A DNA stretch of 64,000 nt from CBINFS01 sp966250015 (GTDB lineage Bacteria; Bacteroidota; Rhodothermia; Rhodothermales; DASSAV01). Below the pieces are notes generated by a model. The model was not told the origin of the DNA and ran no database searches. It saw nothing but the letters and a program-made list of their open reading frames with translations. The translations under genes were made by a program, and so were the position numbers. This document shows, piece after piece, positions 35,019-43,582 of the stretch (the stretch's first letter is position 1; every line of letters starts with the position of its first letter). Location of the stretch: positions 62,001 through 126,000 of the forward strand of contig CBINFS010000001.1 in the NCBI GenBank assembly GCA_966250015.1. The letters run 5' to 3'.

Positions 35019-35921
35019 ATGTTGTCCTTTCTTCAAGAGTTCACGCGATCGCCCGAAAAACCGTTTACGATCATCGTCCTGGACGAGGATCAGATGGAGC
35101 AACCGCGAAGGTACCGGGTGAAGCCGGCGCACGTCCTTTACTTGTATGCGGTCTCCACGGTGGTCTTCGGGCTCCTGCTGGTGGGCCTCGTCGTATTGAC
35201 ACCGCTGCGGGAGCTGATTCCCGGGTACGGTACGCAGGAAATGCGGCGGAATGCGCGGTTGAACACGCTCCGGCTGACTGCCCTTCAGGACTCGCTCGAG
35301 ATGCAGTACGAATACGTTCGTCAGCTTCGTTATCTCATGATGGGAGAGCTCGATTCGATGGCGGCGAGTAGCCAGTCGTTAGCACAGGGGGAGCCGGATG
35401 AGCGCACGGTGCCGGCGGTGGCTTCCGAACCGATGTCGCAGGACTGGGAGGACCACGAGCAGCCCGCATTACCGGTTAATCAGATGCCGGTGCGCCCGGC
35501 GGCTTCGGAACCACCGGCATCCGTGGTGAAGCGGTATCTTTCCAGCCTGATCTTTCCGGTTCAGCCTCCGGTAAACGGCTTTCTGACGAGGGGTTACGAT
35601 GCCAGGACCGGGCACTACGCTGTTGACTTTGCGGTAGCGGAAGGAACGTCGGTTCGGTCGATTGGCGACGGCTACGTCATTTTTGCAGATTGGGCTCAGG
35701 AAGGAGGCTTTACGATTGCCATCCAGCATGCGGACGGATACGTTTCGGTCTACAAGCACAACCAGCAGCTCATGAAACGCGTGGGTGACCGGGTTCGCGA
35801 TCGTGAGGTCATTGCAAAGAGTGGAAATTCCGGTGAGATCAGCACCGGGCCTCACCTTCACTTCGAGCTCTGGTACGAAGGCCTGGCGCAGGATCCGCGT
35901 TACTTCCTCGTCGGAGAATGA
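35019..35921 (+). CDS. Membrane-anchored M23 peptidoglycan endopeptidase
   Basis: 300 residues. One N-terminal membrane segment (LYLYAVSTVVFGLLLVGLVV, 40-59), a helical linker, and a C-terminal M23 (LytM) domain. The zinc ligands are H199 and D203 in GHYAVDF and H281 in HLHF (H279 is the catalytic partner); H247 in YKHN is a further conserved His. It should cleave peptidoglycan cross-links in the periplasm. The next gene encodes a bactofilin, and M23 peptidase-bactofilin pairs are known to work together in shaping the cell wall. Confidence 0.9.
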   Translation: MLSFLQEFTRSPEKPFTIIVLDEDQMEQPRRYRVKPAHVLYLYAVSTVVFGLLLVGLVVLTPLRELIPGYGTQEMRRNARLNTLRLTALQDSLEMQYEYVRQLRYLMMGELDSMAASSQSLAQGEPDERTVPAVASEPMSQDWEDHEQPALPVNQMPVRPAASEPPASVVKRYLSSLIFPVQPPVNGFLTRGYDARTGHYAVDFAVAEGTSVRSIGDGYVIFADWAQEGGFTIAIQHADGYVSVYKHNQQLMKRVGDRVRDREVIAKSGNSGEISTGPHLHFELWYEGLAQDPRYFLVGE

Positions 35922-36087
35922 GGGCGCCTCTTTTCCCATCTTTCAGCGAACGAAAAGCGCTTCCCGTATTATTCACTTGAATCCCGAATTTCTGCTCGTA
36001 TTAATAATTGGGTTGTGGCTTTTTATCGTCTCGCCGCTTTGTCCCGATAAGGCATTGTGATTTCAGAACATTAACGGATAGATTCAG

Positions 36088-36564
36088 ATGGCACTTTTTA
36101 CCAGCAAGACCGCTGATCGGCCCGAGAAGGGTACGGTCCGGCAGACCGGAATACCCTCGAATCAGATCAACATGATAGGGGAGGGGACAGTCCTGGAGGG
36201 GGCCATCGAATCGGGTGGTGATTTTCGCATCAGCGGCCGAATCGTTGGCAGGGTTCGTGTTGCGGGTAAAGTCATCGTTGCCCAGGAGGGGGTCGTAGAG
36301 GGCGAGCTCCGCGCTTCGAGCGCCGACGTTGCAGGCAGGGTGCACGGTGAGGTTCACGTCGTGGAACGGTTGCTGATCAGAAGCACCGGGAGCGTCGAAG
36401 GAGACGTATTCACCTCGAGGCTGATCGTTGAAGAAGGGGGTATGTTGGAGGGGAACTGTAAAATGGTCGGAGAAGTACCCGCCTCTTCTGAAGCAACAAA
36501 GGCGACGGATAGTAACAGCGAAGAGGGGTCCGGTGCATCCATGAATCTCCGTGAAGCCGTTTAA
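36088..36564 (+). CDS. Bactofilin (polymer-forming cytoskeletal protein)
   Basis: 158 residues with the bactofilin beta-helix core from about 30 to 125: GTVLEGAIESGGDFRISGR, VAGKVIVAQEGVVEGEL and VAGRVHGEVHVVERLLI. Flexible tails flank it and the C-terminus is rich in Ser, Thr and Glu. Bactofilins self-assemble without nucleotides and position cell-wall enzymes at the membrane. The gene follows an M23 peptidase and overlaps the AtpZ start by 14 bases. Confidence 0.92.
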   Translation: MALFTSKTADRPEKGTVRQTGIPSNQINMIGEGTVLEGAIESGGDFRISGRIVGRVRVAGKVIVAQEGVVEGELRASSADVAGRVHGEVHVVERLLIRSTGSVEGDVFTSRLIVEEGGMLEGNCKMVGEVPASSEATKATDSNSEEGSGASMNLREAV

Positions 36565-36850
36565 CCAATCTGGTTCAGATGGCGAATCGCCGTCGCGTGA
36601 CTGGCGCAGCTCGTTTCGCGAGGCCGGACCGTATCTGGGCCTCGGGATGCAGCTTGCCGGAGGTATGGCGCTTTTCACGCTGGGAGGATACCTGCTGGAC
36701 CGGTGGCTGGGCACGCTGCCCTGGTTGACGGTCGGCGGCGGCATTCTGGGCACGATATCGGTGTTTACCCTGCTCGTCAGAGTGGTTCGTGAGCTGGGGA
36801 AGCCGGGGAAGAGAGACAAACCAGCCGATTCGCACCCGGACGGAGCTTGA
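36551..36850 (+). CDS. AtpZ-type F-ATPase accessory protein
   Basis: 99 residues starting at a GTG within the end of the bactofilin gene (14-base overlap). Two hydrophobic segments, YLGLGMQLAGGMALFTLGGYLLD and WLTVGGGILGTISVFTLLV in outline, fit the AtpZ/AtpI family that helps F-ATPase assembly or ion supply. It stands at the head of the atp genes, as is usual. Confidence 0.8.
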   Translation: MKPFNQSGSDGESPSRDWRSSFREAGPYLGLGMQLAGGMALFTLGGYLLDRWLGTLPWLTVGGGILGTISVFTLLVRVVRELGKPGKRDKPADSHPDGA

Positions 36851-36968
36851 TTCTTCCATCCCTCCATGGATCGGGAGCAACGTTTACGGCGGAATGGTTA
36901 TATTCAGCCACGTTTTACCTGACTGCGATAGCCGGTACCGTTTGTCCCATTCGTTCAGGTGATCCAGC

Positions 36969-37262
36969 ATGTCGGTGAGCTCCTGGATGGGTTTAGGAAT
37001 GGGTACGCTGCTCGGGGTGGGATATGGAATGGCGAGCTATCTGTCCGTTCGCTGGGCTTCACGATTTGAGGGCACGAAGTTTATAAAGGTTCTCGTCGGA
37101 AGTATGGTTGCCCGGATGGCGGCGGCGCTGGCACTGGTGGCGGCCGTAATTACCGCAAAACGTGTCGACGGGCTATTCTTCGTCGGTTCTTTCCTGTTGC
37201 TTTTTGTTGCCGGGGTTATCGTTGAAATAATGCAGTTAAGCGGGGTGCGCCGGAGCCGATAG
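36969..37262 (+). CDS. AtpI-like ATP synthase subunit I family protein
   Basis: 97 residues with three to four hydrophobic segments and basic ends. Sequence similarity to AtpI is weak by eye, but size, topology and its place between AtpZ and atpB support the call. It would assist assembly of the c-ring. AGGTGA lies eight bases before the ATG. Confidence 0.6.
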   Translation: MSVSSWMGLGMGTLLGVGYGMASYLSVRWASRFEGTKFIKVLVGSMVARMAAALALVAAVITAKRVDGLFFVGSFLLLFVAGVIVEIMQLSGVRRSR

Positions 37263-37338
37263 ATTCCGGATGAGAAAAACCCTAAATTGGGGCCGCGAAA
37301 CGCCGCCTTCGTGCACAATCACCGACCACAATCTGCTG

Positions 37339-38589
37339 ATGTTCAGGCTTCTTCAGCTTTTCAGGATATCGGTTCTGCTTATTCCGGTGCTTCTTCTGCC
37401 TACTGCAGCAGCCCACGCTGCACCGGTTCAGGAAGAGGGCGCCGAGGCGCACGAACACTTCGATCCCGTACACCACGTTGCGGACGGATATTACCTCGAT
37501 TTTGAACCCTTCGGGAAACTCGAGCTGCCGCGCATTTTTCTGGTCCGGAAAAGTGACGGGGGCTTCGGGCTCGACGTGTTCGGGTCTACCCGTTCGGCGG
37601 TTCGTTCAGGCAGGTACGTTGCCGTGGCTTCCGAAGACGGACACGCGCCGGAATCGGCATCGGGAGGTTCCGAAGCGACGCACGAAGAGGCCGTTGTCGG
37701 CACTACTGCGCAGCGTGGCGAGGAGCTGATTATCGAAGGCGCCCATTTAGAATCTCTCCTTCAGCCGGTCGAGGGGAGGATCCTGATCGATTTTTCCATC
37801 ACGAGGCATCTGGTTTTTGCGGTCCTGGCGGCGCTGATCGTCCTCACGATATTCCTTTCGCTTGCACGCCGCTACAAACGTGGGATCGGGCGCGAGACCG
37901 CACCACGTGGACTGTTCCAGAACCTGTTCGAGCTGCTCATCGTCTTCGTCCGGGACGAGATCGCAAAGCCCACGATCGGTGCGAAGTACGAACGGTTCCT
38001 GCCCTACCTGCTGACCGTCTTTTTCTTCATCTTTACGGCAAACCTTCTCGGGCTCGTTCCCTTTGGCGCCACCGCCACTTCGAATTTGATGATCACCGCC
38101 GTACTGGCGCTGTTCACCTTCTTCATTACTCAGTTCAGCGCGTCGCGGGATCACTGGCAGCACATCGTCGGCGCCGGGATGCCCTGGTTCGTCCGACCGA
38201 TTTTGTTTCCGGTTGAGGTCCTCGGCCTCTTTACCAAGCCGTTCGCACTGGCGATCCGACTTTTTGCGAATATGACGGCCGGGCACCTCATTATCCTGAG
38301 CCTCATCGGCCTCATTTTTTCCTTTACCCAGATTTTTGGTCCCGGCGCCGGCTACCTGGTATCGCCGGTGAGTGTGGGCTTCTCGCTGTTTATCTACCTG
38401 CTCGAGCTGCTCGTGGCTACGATCCAGGCGTACATCTTCACGATGCTTTCTGCGCTGTTCATCGGGATGGCTGCCGCCGAACATCACCACGAAGAACACG
38501 GAGCGGCCGATCATTCGGAGGTGACTCCTTCTATCCCGGGAACAGAGCTTGGTGTAATGACGCCGGTGCAGACAGAGCCTGTCGTATGA
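37339..38589 (+). CDS. atpB: F0 ATP synthase subunit a
   Basis: 416 residues from the ATG at 37339. A signal-like N-terminus (LLIPVLLLPTAAAHA) and a soluble His/Glu-rich periplasmic segment of about 140 residues precede the membrane core, an extension seen in Bacteroidota-type subunit a. The conserved LAIRLFANMTAGH carries the essential Arg of the proton half-channels. FTANLLGLVPFG is also typical. The start is chosen to begin at the signal peptide; a longer in-frame form from 37270 is less likely. Confidence 0.93.
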   Translation: MFRLLQLFRISVLLIPVLLLPTAAAHAAPVQEEGAEAHEHFDPVHHVADGYYLDFEPFGKLELPRIFLVRKSDGGFGLDVFGSTRSAVRSGRYVAVASEDGHAPESASGGSEATHEEAVVGTTAQRGEELIIEGAHLESLLQPVEGRILIDFSITRHLVFAVLAALIVLTIFLSLARRYKRGIGRETAPRGLFQNLFELLIVFVRDEIAKPTIGAKYERFLPYLLTVFFFIFTANLLGLVPFGATATSNLMITAVLALFTFFITQFSASRDHWQHIVGAGMPWFVRPILFPVEVLGLFTKPFALAIRLFANMTAGHLIILSLIGLIFSFTQIFGPGAGYLVSPVSVGFSLFIYLLELLVATIQAYIFTMLSALFIGMAAAEHHHEEHGAADHSEVTPSIPGTELGVMTPVQTEPVV

Positions 38590-38694
38590 ATGAATTTTTT
38601 AGGAAACAGGCTTGTAGTTGAGCGGAGTCAGCCATTTTTTGTGTGCCACAAAACGAGTTTACAGTAACCTAAACGAAATAACTAAAAGGATATT

Positions 38695-38922
38695 ATGGAA
38701 CCAGCATCATTGGCATTTTTGGCTGCAGGAATCGGAGCCGGGACTGTAGCCCTCGCTGCAGGTATCGGTATCGGCAAGCTGGCTGCCGCCGCAATGGAAG
38801 GTTCGGCGCGTCAGCCGGAAGCCGCCGGGGACATTCGTACGTCGATGATCATTGCAGCCGCCCTCATTGAAGGTGTTGCCCTCTTCGGCCTCGTGATTTG
38901 CATCATCCTCGCTTTCAAATAA
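38695..38922 (+). CDS. atpE: F0 ATP synthase subunit c
   Basis: 75 residues, two helices. Helix 1 holds the glycine motif GIGAGTVALAAGIGIG, the loop holds ARQPE, and helix 2 holds the ion-binding E59 in ALIEGVALFG. The helix-1 Gln and the Ser/Thr after Glu found in Na+-type c subunits are not seen, so proton use is inferred. AAAGGA precedes the ATG, one of the better ribosome sites here. Two perfect hairpins follow the stop. Confidence 0.96.
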   Translation: MEPASLAFLAAGIGAGTVALAAGIGIGKLAAAAMEGSARQPEAAGDIRTSMIIAAALIEGVALFGLVICIILAFK

Positions 38923-38961
38923 AGTGAGTGCGAGCGCACGCATCCAGGAATAGCTGTGTGA

Positions 38962-38985
38962 GGTTGCCGGGGCAACCCGGCAACC
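38962..38985 (+). other. Perfect 10-bp hairpin with GCAA tetraloop after atpE
   Basis: GGTTGCCGGG (38962-38971) pairs perfectly with CCCGGCAACC (38976-38985) around GCAA, a GNRA-type loop. There is no T-run. It is the first of two adjacent stem-loops. Confidence 0.85.
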
Positions 38986-38986
38986 G

Positions 38987-39033
38987 CAGCTCCCCGGCGG
39001 GCAGCGTTGACCCTGGCGCCCGCCGGGGAGCTG
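38987..39033 (+). other. Perfect 16-bp hairpin between atpE and atpF
   Basis: CAGCTCCCCGGCGGGC (38987-39002) pairs perfectly with GCCCGCCGGGGAGCTG (39018-39033) around a 15-base loop, followed only by TTTG. The poor T-run and mid-operon position suggest a partial terminator or mRNA-end stabiliser that raises atpE over the downstream genes. It stands 21 bases before atpF. Confidence 0.85.
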
Positions 39034-39054
39034 TTTGTGGGGTAGTTTCAGGAA

Positions 39055-39582
39055 GTGAATAAGACAACCATCATGTACTACTTACTGGCTGCCAATTTGC
39101 TGGCTCCCAACGTCGGCCTGATCTTCTGGATCACTGTCGTTTTTCTCCTGCTTCTACTCGTACTTCGAAAGTACGCGTGGGGACCGATTACGAGCGCCCT
39201 GGCAGACCGGGAGCGGACGATCGACACCTCGATCAAACGAGCGGAAGCTGCGCTGGCCGAAGCCAGGCAAATCCAGGCCGACAACCAGGCTGCCCTCAAG
39301 CAGGCTGAACAGGAGGCGCAGCGGATCCTGAGAGATGCGCGCGAAGCGGCCGAACGCCTTCGCGGTGAAGAGATTGAAAAAACCCGGGAACAGATCCGGA
39401 AGATGCAGGCGCAAGCCCAGGAAGAGATCGAGCAGCAGAAACAGCGTGCCCTCGATGAATTAAGGTCCGAAGTGGCAGACCTTGCGATCCAGGCAGCGAA
39501 TAAGATCCTGCACGAGAACATCGACTCCGACCGGCAGCGCAACCTCGTCGATCGGTTCATCAACCAACTTTCCCGGCACTAA
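39055..39582 (+). CDS. atpF: F0 ATP synthase subunit b
   Basis: 175 residues. One N-terminal membrane helix (LIFWITVVFLLLLLVLRKYAW, about 22-42) is followed by a long charged coiled coil (RAEAALAEARQIQADNQAAL ...) that forms the peripheral stalk. A GTG at 39055 with AGGAA just upstream is used; an ATG at 39073 is possible. Confidence 0.94.
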   Translation: MNKTTIMYYLLAANLLAPNVGLIFWITVVFLLLLLVLRKYAWGPITSALADRERTIDTSIKRAEAALAEARQIQADNQAALKQAEQEAQRILRDAREAAERLRGEEIEKTREQIRKMQAQAQEEIEQQKQRALDELRSEVADLAIQAANKILHENIDSDRQRNLVDRFINQLSRH

Positions 39583-39616
39583 ACGCCGCTGGCTCGACTA
39601 ATCGGATCGCTGGATT

Positions 39617-40186
39617 ATGAGCAGTGACTATTCCATAGCCAGGCGCTACGCTCAGGCACTCATCGGTGAGGCAGAGCAGCAGAACAATCTTCGGGAGGTT
39701 GACGAAGACGTCGAGATGATTCGGGAGAGCCTCGAAGGATCGCGGGAGCTCGTGCTGCTCTTCGAAAGCCCGCTGCTGCCTCGAGAACGAAAGGCCGACT
39801 TGCTGAAGAAGCTGTTCGAGCCCCGTGTTTCGCGGACGACCCTGCAGTTCCTGCTACTGCTCGTTGACAAGGGGCGGGAGGACCTGTTTCCCGCGATAGT
39901 TCGGGCATACCATAGTTTGCGAGACGAACGTCAGGGAATAAAAGAAGCCCGTGCCCGGGTTGCGATGAAGCTGACCGCCGAAGAGGAGCAGCGGCTGAAG
40001 AAGCAGCTCGAGGAGGTAACCGGCAGCCGCATCCGGTTGCGCGTCGTCGAAGATCCGAGCCTGATCGGAGGCATCGTCGTCCACGTCGGGGACACCGTTT
40101 ACGATGGCAGCGTGCAACATCAGCTTGCCACTTTGCGTGAACAGCTCGAAAAGCGGACGGCATTCGTCGACGGGTTATCACAATAG
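39617..40186 (+). CDS. atpH: F1 ATP synthase subunit delta
   Basis: 189 residues. The N-terminal helical domain begins YSIARRYAQALIGEAEQQ; the C-terminal part has DPSLIGGIVVHVGDTVYDGS (about 155-174), the classic delta/OSCP ending. It ties the peripheral stalk to the alpha-beta head. Confidence 0.95.
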   Translation: MSSDYSIARRYAQALIGEAEQQNNLREVDEDVEMIRESLEGSRELVLLFESPLLPRERKADLLKKLFEPRVSRTTLQFLLLLVDKGREDLFPAIVRAYHSLRDERQGIKEARARVAMKLTAEEEQRLKKQLEEVTGSRIRLRVVEDPSLIGGIVVHVGDTVYDGSVQHQLATLREQLEKRTAFVDGLSQ

Positions 40187-40233
40187 ATCCCGGAAAGAAA
40201 GGAGCGAATACTATCATCAAGTAGATAATCATT

Positions 40234-41826
40234 ATGGCAACGGCAATCAGACCGGATGAAGTGACCACGATGCTCCGGCGAGAGCTCGGTGGCTTTACGG
40301 CCGAGACGGACGTGTACGAAGTGGGTACGGTGCTCCAGGTCGGCGACGGTATCGCCCGTATCTATGGATTGTCCAAGGTGCAGGCGGGCGAGCTGATCGA
40401 GTTCCCATCGACGGACGTCACGGGCATGGTCCTGAACCTCGAAGAGGACAACGTCGGCGCCGTGCTGTTTGGGGACTGGGACCGGGTCAAGGAAGGAGAC
40501 GAAGCACGCCGGACCAGGCGCATTGCATCCATTCCCGTTTCCGAAGGCATGCTTGGCCGCGTCATCGACCCGCTTGGGAACCCGCTGGACGGCAAAGGCC
40601 CGATCGGCGGCGAGACGTTCGCCATGCCGCTCGAGCGGAAAGCGCCCGGCGTAATCTTCCGGGAGCCCGTCAAAGAGCCGCTCCAAACCGGTATAAAGGC
40701 CATCGACTCGATGATCCCCATCGGTAGAGGCCAGCGTGAGCTCGTCATTGGCGACCGACAGACGGGAAAGACGGCCGTTCTGGTCGATACCATCATCAAC
40801 CAGAAATCGACGCACGAAACGGACAAGCCGGTCTATTGCATTTACGTGGCCATCGGGCAGAAGGCCTCGACGGTGGCGCAGGTGCGCCGCGCCCTCGAAG
40901 AAAACGGCGCGATGGATTACACGATCATCGTGAGCGCTCCTGCCGCCTCCCCGGCTCCGCTACAGTTCATCGCCCCGTTTGCGGGCGCGTGCATCGGCGA
41001 GTTCTTCCGCGATACCGGCCGCCACGCCCTCGTGGTGTATGATGACCTCTCCAAACAGGCGGTGGCGTATCGTGAGGTGTCGCTTTTGCTGAGGCGTCCT
41101 CCGGGCCGTGAAGCCTATCCCGGCGACGTTTTCTATCTCCACAGCCGCCTTCTCGAGAGGGCTGCCAAAGTCGTTACGAGCGACGAAGTGGCGAAGCAAA
41201 TGAACGACTTGCCGGATTCGATTCGAGACAGGGTGAAGGGAGGCGGCTCACTGACTGCGCTTCCGGTGATCGAAACGCAGGCAGGGGACGTGTCGGCTTA
41301 CATCCCGACCAACGTCATCTCGATCACGGACGGTCAGATCTACCTCGAGTCGAACCTGTTCAACGCCGGCATAAGGCCTGCCATCAACGTCGGCATCTCG
41401 GTGAGCCGCGTCGGTGGAAACGCGCAAATCAAGGCGATGAAGAAAGTTGCCGGCACCCTGCGAATCGACCTGGCGCAGTATCGCGAGCTGGAGGCCTTCG
41501 CAAAGTTCGGCTCCGACCTCGACGCCGCCACGCAACGGCAGCTTCGTCGAGGCGAACGGCTCGTCGAAGTCCTGAAGCAAGGGCAATATCAACCCATGCC
41601 GGTTGAGCAACAGGTTGCCATCATTTTTGTAGCCACGCAGGGTATCCTTGACCACATTCCGACGTCAGCCGTGCGTAAGTTCGAGACTGAGCTCCTCGAA
41701 CGGCTTACACTAAAACACGAGGAGGCACTACGCCAGATCCGGGAGACCGGGCAGCTGTCAGACGAAGTGGCCGAGCTGATTAAAAAGGAAGCGACAGATC
41801 TCGCCGACGTTTACAAAAACGCCTGA
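40234..41826 (+). CDS. atpA: F1 ATP synthase subunit alpha
   Basis: 530 residues. The non-catalytic nucleotide site P-loop GDRQTGKT (about 172-179), the earlier GRVIDPLGNPLDGKGP and the late SVSRVGGNAQIKAMKKVAG all match AtpA. Length is normal for the family. No atpD or atpC follows; after atpG the cluster ends. Confidence 0.98.
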   Translation: MATAIRPDEVTTMLRRELGGFTAETDVYEVGTVLQVGDGIARIYGLSKVQAGELIEFPSTDVTGMVLNLEEDNVGAVLFGDWDRVKEGDEARRTRRIASIPVSEGMLGRVIDPLGNPLDGKGPIGGETFAMPLERKAPGVIFREPVKEPLQTGIKAIDSMIPIGRGQRELVIGDRQTGKTAVLVDTIINQKSTHETDKPVYCIYVAIGQKASTVAQVRRALEENGAMDYTIIVSAPAASPAPLQFIAPFAGACIGEFFRDTGRHALVVYDDLSKQAVAYREVSLLLRRPPGREAYPGDVFYLHSRLLERAAKVVTSDEVAKQMNDLPDSIRDRVKGGGSLTALPVIETQAGDVSAYIPTNVISITDGQIYLESNLFNAGIRPAINVGISVSRVGGNAQIKAMKKVAGTLRIDLAQYRELEAFAKFGSDLDAATQRQLRRGERLVEVLKQGQYQPMPVEQQVAIIFVATQGILDHIPTSAVRKFETELLERLTLKHEEALRQIRETGQLSDEVAELIKKEATDLADVYKNA

Positions 41827-41851
41827 TCGGACCAAACAGCACGTACGGTAG

Positions 41852-42781
41852 ATGGCAAGCCTTCGCGACACACGGAACCGCATCATCTCTGTAAGAAACA
41901 TGCAGCAGGTCACGCGCGCCATGAAAATGGTTGCGGCGGCCAAGATGCGGCGAGCCCAGGAACGGATCTTCCGTACCAGGCCGTATGCGTTCATGATCGG
42001 CGGCATCATTACACATTTGAAAAGCCACCTCGATACGTCGGCCCATCCACTCTTCCAACGGCGGGAAGGAGGGGCAGGCGGCGTGCTGCTCATCATCGTT
42101 ACGGCCGACCGTGGCCTGGCAGGCGGCTTCAACTCGAACATCATCAAGCTCGCCGAGCATACGATCCGGGAAGAACTGGCTGACGTGCACGCCCGGGGCG
42201 ATCTGCACCTTCTCTGCGTCGGCCGGAAAGGGCACGACCACTTTTCGAGACGGGGATACCGTCTCGTCGGCGACTACAGGGGCGCTTTTGAAGACCTCAA
42301 GTTTTCTCTGGCGAGCGACGTCGTCGACGTGGCCGTTGAGGGCTTTTTGAACGGCACCTGGGACGAGGTGAAGGTGGTTTACAACGAGTTCAGAAACACC
42401 ATTTCACAGAACCGCATCGTAGAACCCTTCCTCCCGATCCCCAAGAACCGCTTCCTCACCCCCATCATGGAGCGTGAGATCAAGCGACACGAGGGACCGG
42501 AAGGAAGGTATGCCGTCGATTACATCTTCGAGCCCGACGCTTCCGACATACTCGAAACGCTCGTACCCCGCTATCTGAACTACCAGATGTGGCGCATTCT
42601 GCTCGAATCGAATGCCGCGGAGCAGGGCGCACGTATGGTGGCGATGGACAATGCCACGTCCAACGCGGAAGAGCTCCTGCGCGAGCTGCGCCTCAAATAC
42701 AACCGCGCCCGTCAAGACGCCATCACGAAGGAAATCATCGAGATAACGAGCGGCGCAGACGCACACGAATCGGCCTCCTGA
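41852..42781 (+). CDS. atpG: F1 ATP synthase subunit gamma
   Basis: 309 residues. N-terminal helix MASLRDTRNRIISVRNMQQV, ADRGLAGGFNSNI in the middle and the C-terminal MDNATSNAEELLRELRLKYN define the rotor gamma subunit. An insertion near 60-75 and the extended tail are modest. The last atp gene here; a short palindrome CTGACC/GGTCAG spans its stop codon (42778-42793) without a T-run. Confidence 0.97.
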   Translation: MASLRDTRNRIISVRNMQQVTRAMKMVAAAKMRRAQERIFRTRPYAFMIGGIITHLKSHLDTSAHPLFQRREGGAGGVLLIIVTADRGLAGGFNSNIIKLAEHTIREELADVHARGDLHLLCVGRKGHDHFSRRGYRLVGDYRGAFEDLKFSLASDVVDVAVEGFLNGTWDEVKVVYNEFRNTISQNRIVEPFLPIPKNRFLTPIMEREIKRHEGPEGRYAVDYIFEPDASDILETLVPRYLNYQMWRILLESNAAEQGARMVAMDNATSNAEELLRELRLKYNRARQDAITKEIIEITSGADAHESAS

Positions 42782-42819
42782 CCTGAAGGTCAGCCCGCGT
42801 CCTGGCCATTCGAGTTTGA

Positions 42820-43254
42820 TCAGCGCCTGTCGAACTGCTGGGCGAGACGTCCAAACGCCAGTGCACCCAGTGAAAGGCCCAGGTCTCGCAGCGCCACGTC
42901 GTAATAGCCCGGTATCATGAGCAGGTTGAGGATGATACCAAGGAGCCAGGCTGAGACTACGTAGGCAAAAATGCGCGGCTTCACTGCTACCCCGATCCCT
43001 GCGATGATCTCCACAACGCCCACGATACCCATGAAGACGCCGGGAGGGATGATGTCTGCCACGAATGGCGACAGGTACTGCTCCCAGTCCACCAGCACGT
43101 TAAAAAACTTGTCGAGGCCTGCGATGATCGGCGCTGCTACGAAGCCGACCTGCAGGATGCGGTAAGCCTGATAGGCAACACTTCTACCACCCGTAGTGGG
43201 CGTAGCTGAAGAAGCTGCCCTGTCCGATCTGGTTGTTTGAACCGTGCTCTCCAT
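42820..43254 (-). CDS. DoxX-like membrane protein
   Basis: 144 residues with four hydrophobic segments after a Ser/Thr-rich N-terminus. AAPIIAGLDKFFNVLVDWEQYL, IPPGVFMGIVGVVEIIAGIG in outline and the overall topology match the DoxX/YphA family of four-helix membrane proteins, associated in some species with redox or sulfur metabolism. It converges on atpG. The upstream AT-rich tract has TTGACT and TAACTT 16 bases apart on the minus strand. Confidence 0.75.
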   Translation of the reverse strand: MESTVQTTRSDRAASSATPTTGGRSVAYQAYRILQVGFVAAPIIAGLDKFFNVLVDWEQYLSPFVADIIPPGVFMGIVGVVEIIAGIGVAVKPRIFAYVVSAWLLGIILNLLMIPGYYDVALRDLGLSLGALAFGRLAQQFDRR

Positions 43255-43582
43255 AATCCTTCACCAGTTTGATGAATCCTCCTGATACAAGTTACTGTAA
43301 TATTTAAATAAGTCAATAAATAATTTGATTTATTTGAGTAACGTTCTGCCAAATCCCTCTTTTGTTACAATTCGTCAGGGAAGTATTGGTAGGAAGGTGT
43401 GACGCCTCCCTAAAAGGGCGGTTATTCGGTTTTCAAGCTCAGCTCTTATTACCGCAAACAATTCATTCCGGTCACTTCAATGCGGGTTGAGTTAAATGAT
43501 CGGATTGTGTAACCTCAAATCGCGCGGCGCCCGACTTTTCTTTACGTTTTCTGGCGCCGCGTTACTCGTTACGAGGTCCACT
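43255..43582. other. Divergent regulatory region between doxX-like and ROK genes
   Basis: An AT-rich tract at 43286-43345 carries GTTACT (43291-43296) and AGTAAC (43337-43342) with inner arms AAATAA/TTATTT, a possible operator. On the minus strand TTGACT plus TAACTT resembles a promoter for the DoxX-like gene. The ROK side has CGCCTCCC/GGGCGG near 43404-43421, a possible weak hairpin. Confidence 0.35.

Noticed and set aside
42778..42793. CTGACC-TGAA-GGTCAG palindrome at the atpG stop as a terminator
   Set aside because: Six-base stem with no T-run; may be chance.
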